Assembly: GCF_029203305.1 (NCBI RefSeq)
Contig: NC_089461.1
Span: 2,170,001 to 2,234,000, forward strand
Length of the DNA: 64,000 nucleotides
Source of the DNA: Yamadazyma tenuis
Lineage: Eukaryota; Ascomycota; Pichiomycetes; Serinales; Debaryomycetaceae
Direction of reading: 5' to 3'
The first letter of the stretch is position 1; each line of letters opens with the position of its first letter. Below, in pieces: positions 60,623-64,000 of this stretch. A model generated the notes under the pieces. The model was not told the DNA's origin and did no database searches. It saw only the letters and a list, made by a program, of their open reading frames with translations. A program made the position numbers and the translations under genes.

Positions 60623-60924
60623 ACCCCGAGCCCGTCCCGTTTGTCGAGTTCAACCTTACGATGCTAACGATAACTTCAATCCCCACCCATAGATGTTTCC
60701 GGGGTTTCAACAACATAGTAATATATACAAATATTTTTAGGTGCGCCCACGACTATCCCGTCCTTTTCGATCCCAGTTCCACCTCGTTCGGTCTCGCGCT
60801 CGATCGGATAACCCTGAAAGTTTTTCTATCGTCTTTTACCAACACACCAGTTTCTATCTCCGCTTGCATCGCATCCTGGGAGACTCATATAGACTTGCAT
60901 CCCCCTCCTCCCTCACCTCACGTG
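60623..60924. other. Intergenic ADE3 / rhodanese gene
   Basis: About 300 bp. The rhodanese frame stays open here back to an ATG at 60661, but the translated stretch looks unlike a protein leader and the interval must hold the promoter. No other feature is seen. Confidence 0.4.
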
Positions 60925-61500
60925 ATGATGGCGATCAAAAGAGCGTTGGCTATCCCGCTCGCATGCAGACCTGCTGCCTCCATGTTATCACCCGTTTTGT
61001 ACCAACCCATTAAACTCCAGGGTTTGATGGCTATTCGTGGTCTCAGTTCCACCCAGACCATTTTTGTGGGCCGTGCCACCACCGGCACGGCTCGGCGCTT
61101 CTACAGCGTCATTTCTGAGGAATGCAAGGCCAAGTTGTATAACTATCCGCAAATCAAGAAATTGACTCAAGCCCCCAATCCTGATTCCATAATTGTGGAT
61201 GTCAGAGAGCCTGTGGAATACGAAGAAGGACATATTCCAGGAGCCATAAATATTCCGTTCAAGTCGAGCCCGGGGGCTTTGGGATTGAATGCCGAAGAAT
61301 TTGAAGAGAATTTTGGATTTAAGAAACCAGACGCTGACAAGGAATTGATTTTCTACTGTTTGGCCGGAATCCGGTCCACTGCCGCCGAGGATTTGGCCAA
61401 GACGTTTGGATATAAAAAGAGAGGAAATTACGTTGGTTCGTACGAAGACTGGGTTGCCAACGAAATCAAGAAAGATACGGTCCCTGCTACTTCCGTTTAA
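60925..61500 (+). CDS. RDL2: Mitochondrial rhodanese (thiosulfate sulfurtransferase)
   Basis: With the ATG at 60925 the protein is 191 residues. The first 60 are basic, hydroxylated and free of acidic residues, a strong matrix presequence. The single rhodanese domain (about 70-185) has VDVREPVEYEEGHIPGAINI and the active Cys in FYCLAGIRSTAAED. It should transfer sulfur from thiosulfate to acceptors. Saccharomyces has Rdl1 (outer membrane) and Rdl2 (matrix); the presequence favours Rdl2. An in-frame ATG at 60661 would add 88 residues and is judged unlikely. Confidence 0.85.
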   Translation: MMAIKRALAIPLACRPAASMLSPVLYQPIKLQGLMAIRGLSSTQTIFVGRATTGTARRFYSVISEECKAKLYNYPQIKKLTQAPNPDSIIVDVREPVEYEEGHIPGAINIPFKSSPGALGLNAEEFEENFGFKKPDADKELIFYCLAGIRSTAAEDLAKTFGYKKRGNYVGSYEDWVANEIKKDTVPATSV

Positions 61501-61758
61501 TAGAGTGTTAATTGTTACGACCTTGTCAATAGTGTCCGTTGTTTCTATCTACAAACCATCTGACTGGGCTAGTTGCCAGCATTCACGATCTCTAGGTCAT
61601 TTGATCATGTCTATCATTTGATCTCCTCTCAACTTCAGTTTAAATTACACCAAGCGCACCTCCAACTACCGTTATGGCCAGGCCTATTACAAAAAGCAAT
61701 AAATTCATACTATAGAGACAATACTGTTTATGAGAATAGAAGAACATCAATAGTATGT

Positions 61759-62781
61759 TCAACCGTTCAAATGCTCCTCAGCATGGGCATTGTACCGATA
61801 TCCGTGCAATGGGTTCTCCTCCATGATCTTGTGGATACCATCAATGTCTTCTCTAGACAACTTCACAAGTCCAGAGTAGTTTCTGTCCACCTTGTCAGGA
61901 CTTGATGCTGAAGGAATCGGAATAATCCTGGTGACCTTAGCAATACCCATGAAGTTCTCAAGCCCTGATAAACTTTCAAGATAGCTTAAGGCCAAGCGTT
62001 CCAAAGAAAGATTTTTTGACTTTGCAAACTTGTACAAAGCCAACAGACGAGCCTTATTCTTTTCAAAGTTCTCGGGTTGGAACCGATCGAATGTCTTTCT
62101 AAAGTCATTATCTGGAATAGTACTAAGGAAATCTGGGTGCTCTACCACATAGTCAGTCAACATTCCTCTTCCCACTGGAGAATAGGCGAGGATTGGAATT
62201 TGGTGTTTGGAAGCTTCTGCTAAAATTCCATTGTAGAGAATGTCTTCCACAACTAAGGAAAATTCCAATTCCACTGCAGAAATGGGAGCCACCGCAACTG
62301 CCTTTCGGATCGTCTGCGCACTCACTTCACTCAAAGCCACCCCATCGATGTCACCAGCCTTAACTCTGTCGTAGATCCGGGAAGTCACATCCTCCACCGT
62401 GTACCGCTTGTCAACACGTGCAGTTTCGTAGATGATTTTGGGCCTGACTTTCAAGTCTTTGAAGAAATCGACCACTCCATCGATGGAGTTTTTGAGACCA
62501 TCGGGTGAAGCATCGGGACTCATATTGGCCCTATTAAGGGCACCTTTAACACATAAAACAATGTCCTTATCGTTTTCTTGTTCACAGAACATTCTTGCTA
62601 ACTTCAAGTTGGCGAACTCGGGATTGAACTGATAGAATTCCCCACAGTCAAAGAACTTGACGCCATGAGTGTGTTTCACATACTTCATGGTTTCAATGGA
62701 ATGTTGAAGGGGTTGAGGGGTTGGGCGGCCGGTTAAACTGAGAGTGCCAAACCCTTTGGTGGTAATGGGAACTGCTTGCAT
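61759..62781 (-). CDS. Aldo-keto reductase, pyridoxal reductase-like
   Basis: The 340-residue protein is an AKR8-type enzyme. It begins ITTKGFGTLSLTGRPTPQPL, has KFFDCGEFYQF where the family has its Asp/Tyr pair, PISAVELEFSLVVEDILYNG in the middle and LAYSPVGRGMLT. The end carries VTRIIPIPSASSPDKVDRN for NADPH binding. The best match is fungal pyridoxal reductase (S. pombe Plr1, Saccharomyces YPR127W), which makes pyridoxine from pyridoxal. It is convergent with the rhodanese gene and read away from the tRNA. Confidence 0.85.
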   Translation of the reverse strand: MQAVPITTKGFGTLSLTGRPTPQPLQHSIETMKYVKHTHGVKFFDCGEFYQFNPEFANLKLARMFCEQENDKDIVLCVKGALNRANMSPDASPDGLKNSIDGVVDFFKDLKVRPKIIYETARVDKRYTVEDVTSRIYDRVKAGDIDGVALSEVSAQTIRKAVAVAPISAVELEFSLVVEDILYNGILAEASKHQIPILAYSPVGRGMLTDYVVEHPDFLSTIPDNDFRKTFDRFQPENFEKNKARLLALYKFAKSKNLSLERLALSYLESLSGLENFMGIAKVTRIIPIPSASSPDKVDRNYSGLVKLSREDIDGIHKIMEENPLHGYRYNAHAEEHLNG

Positions 62782-62952
62782 GATGATAATAATTTTGCAA
62801 TACAGACGGTTTGAACATGGGGTTTATATAGACTGAATAACGGATCCGTCGTATTTGGGTCTCCTCCGCTTCCGTTTTTTGCAATCATTTCGCATGGGTT
62901 AGGTCGAATTTTGCACAGTATCATTATGCAGCCCTATATTTCCCTCGATACT

Positions 62953-63034
62953 GGATGGGTGGCCGAGTGGTTAAGGCGGCAGATTCAAGTCCTGTTGACG
63001 TAAAGTCGCGCGAGTTCGAATCTCGCCTCATTCA
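62953..63034 (+). tRNA. tRNA-Leu(CAA), no intron
   Basis: The 82-nt gene folds as a type II tRNA. The acceptor GGATGGG pairs with CTCATTC (two G-U), followed by A as discriminator. A GCC/GGC D stem, an anticodon loop TTCAAGT (anticodon CAA), a variable arm with GAC/GTC and a T arm GCGAG-TTCGAAT-CTCGC complete it. Internal A and B boxes are TGGCCGAGTGG and GAGTTCGAATC. It reads UUG, the favoured Leu codon in this window. The anticodon stem has an A31-C39 mismatch, and no intron is present, unlike Saccharomyces tRNA-Leu(CAA). Confidence 0.95.
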
Positions 63035-63039
63035 CTATC

Positions 63040-63044
63040 TTTTT
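63040..63044 (+). terminator. Pol III terminator of tRNA-Leu
   Basis: Five T in a row start five bases after the tRNA 3' end, the usual place for a Pol III stop. Confidence 0.8.
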
Positions 63045-63187
63045 GTCCATTAAAATTTGACTAGGCTAGTATTATATCAAGTACTATAGTCGTGTGCTTC
63101 CAGGGATTCGTGGTCCACGGTGGTCCACGATATTCCACTATCTTTACGAAGAGGCTGCGAAAAAGCATAGAGTTCTAAAATACCGCG

Positions 63188-63424
63188 ATGTATCAGGTAG
63201 CATTTGTGAAACCATCGTTTACAAAAACCGCCTATGTGGAAGTAAAGAACCTTTTACATAAAGCGAGTAAGTTAATGTATATTTGAATGTTGGTCTTGAA
63301 CTTTCTAACAAATATATTTATCCCAGAAATATGGCTTCTGTTCTTCCTCGAGAGCTTAATCACTCCAAAGAATTCAAACAGTTACATTTATCAAGATTAC
63401 GATATTGATATCAAACATTACTAA
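63188..63424 (+). CDS. Candidate spliced micro-gene (58 aa)
   Basis: An ATG at 63188 opens 26 codons that run into a donor GTAAGT (63267-63272). TTCTAAC (63303-63309) and the acceptor CAG (ending 63326) follow, giving a 60-nt intron with the branch A 18 nt from the AG. Splicing joins A to AA and continues in frame for 32 codons to TAA at 63422-63424. The product would start MYQVAFVKPSFTKTAYVEV, have a short hydrophobic stretch IWLLFFLESLI and end in a tyrosine-rich tail. Its CTG codon would be Ser if this is a CUG-Ser yeast. I do not recognise it; it may be chance. Confidence 0.35.
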
Positions 63425-63626
63425 AAAGCCGAAAACACAAGTCATTTTATGAAATGTTTCATCACTCTATTATCCTGTAAAACGCTAATTTAGGGAATGA
63501 TGGGTTTATCACCCAACTGCTGATCAAATGCAAAAATTGTCTTCAGGGTGCACAGAATCATAAACAGTGGTGACCAGCTTGCCCATTTTCCAGTGGTGGT
63601 TTCTAATTTTACTTGAGCAGTACTAC

Positions 63627-64000
63627 TTAGAACTCCATCTGCTTGAACTCCCGACCAAGCTTTCTCTTTCTCTTTCTCTCCATCACCTTCTCCCGCTGGA
63701 CTGGCTTCATCGACTCGAACTTGGCCGTTTGAATCAATTTACGCTGTTCACTTCTCTTCAAGAAATAAGGATTCGACTGCTTACCGTCACGGAAGTTTTG
63801 CATTTGTTCTTTCTTATAGTCATCCAAGATTTTGTGTTCAAGATCACGATTCTTAAGGGTATCGAGCCGAGACTTTAATGATTGGAGCCTGTCACGGGCG
63901 TCGTTCTGCTCGCGGATCAGAAGCATGCCAAAGCTCTTTCGGTCTTTGATCAATGCTTGCAACTCGTTTATCTCACTTTGTCGATAATCATCCAAAAATG
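63627..64000 (-). CDS. RRP36: Small-subunit rRNA processing protein Rrp36 (3' part only)
   Basis: The gene runs off the right edge; only the C-terminal 124 residues are visible, read on the minus strand and ending at 63627. The segment is strongly basic and helical: RDLEHKILDDYKKEQMQNF, then NPYFLKRSEQRKLIQTAKF and the conserved end REKVMERKRKRKLGREFK. This is the DUF947/RRP36 C-terminal region. Rrp36 acts in early pre-rRNA cleavages as a component of 90S pre-ribosomes. The start is outside the window; the frame is still open at the last base. Confidence 0.88.
   Translation of the reverse strand, partial: FLDDYRQSEINELQALIKDRKSFGMLLIREQNDARDRLQSLKSRLDTLKNRDLEHKILDDYKKEQMQNFRDGKQSNPYFLKRSEQRKLIQTAKFESMKPVQREKVMERKRKRKLGREFKQMEF

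Overview
This window is nuclear DNA from a budding yeast. It holds about 43 protein genes at high density, mostly uninterrupted and on both strands, plus one type II tRNA gene, and nothing that looks like a transposon, CRISPR array or prophage. Nearly every product has a recognisable Saccharomyces or Candida counterpart. Several conserved proteins carry a CTG codon where relatives have Ser, Ala or a polar residue (for example PHB1 at 5955 and ADE3 at 58454 and 58730). This points to the CUG-Ser clade (Debaryomycetaceae/Metschnikowiaceae). The species cannot be fixed from the sequence alone.

Layout. 1-7.7 kb: the 3' end of a UBX protein (UBX4-like), a candidate structured RNA, GCN4 with a leader full of short upstream ORFs, the U2B''-like MSL1, the iron/manganese transporter CCC1, prohibitin PHB1 and COQ6. 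7.7-14.5 kb: ICP55 facing a SENP8/NEDP1-like protease across only 44 bp, an unrecognised helical protein, a TMEM170-like membrane protein, proteasome PRE9 and NCA2. 14.5-24 kb: a small C2H2 factor behind two large inverted repeats, URN1, CEM1, ARP8, LSC1 and NPT1. 24-36 kb: KAP120, COX11, CPD1 (with an intron after its fourth coding base), a SOL-type 6-phosphogluconolactonase, GCN5, NMD3, a Rab5-type GTPase and TRF4. 36-49 kb: RIF1, a small unknown, HPR1, PTH4, a Prx5-type peroxiredoxin, DCP1, SPT20 and a tail-anchored FHA protein. 50-64 kb: BRF1, SDA1, HMO1, MCT1, ADE3, a mitochondrial rhodanese, a pyridoxal reductase-like AKR, tRNA-Leu(CAA), a candidate spliced micro-gene and the 3' end of RRP36.

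Themes. Three parts of one amino-acid-response pathway lie here: the activator Gcn4, the SAGA acetyltransferase Gcn5 and the SAGA scaffold Spt20. ADE3 carries paired TGACTC sites of the kind Bas1 and Gcn4 bind. Mitochondrial functions are frequent (PHB1, COQ6, ICP55, NCA2, CEM1, MCT1, LSC1, COX11, PTH4, RDL2-like); CEM1 and MCT1 are two steps of type II fatty acid synthesis. Ribosome production and RNA metabolism are represented by NMD3, SDA1, RRP36, TRF4, HMO1, BRF1, MSL1, URN1, HPR1 and DCP1. No undescribed multi-gene system was found. The less ordinary items are the structured element upstream of GCN4, the nested palindromes before the zinc-finger gene, the spliced micro-gene at the right end and a short motif shared by many promoters.
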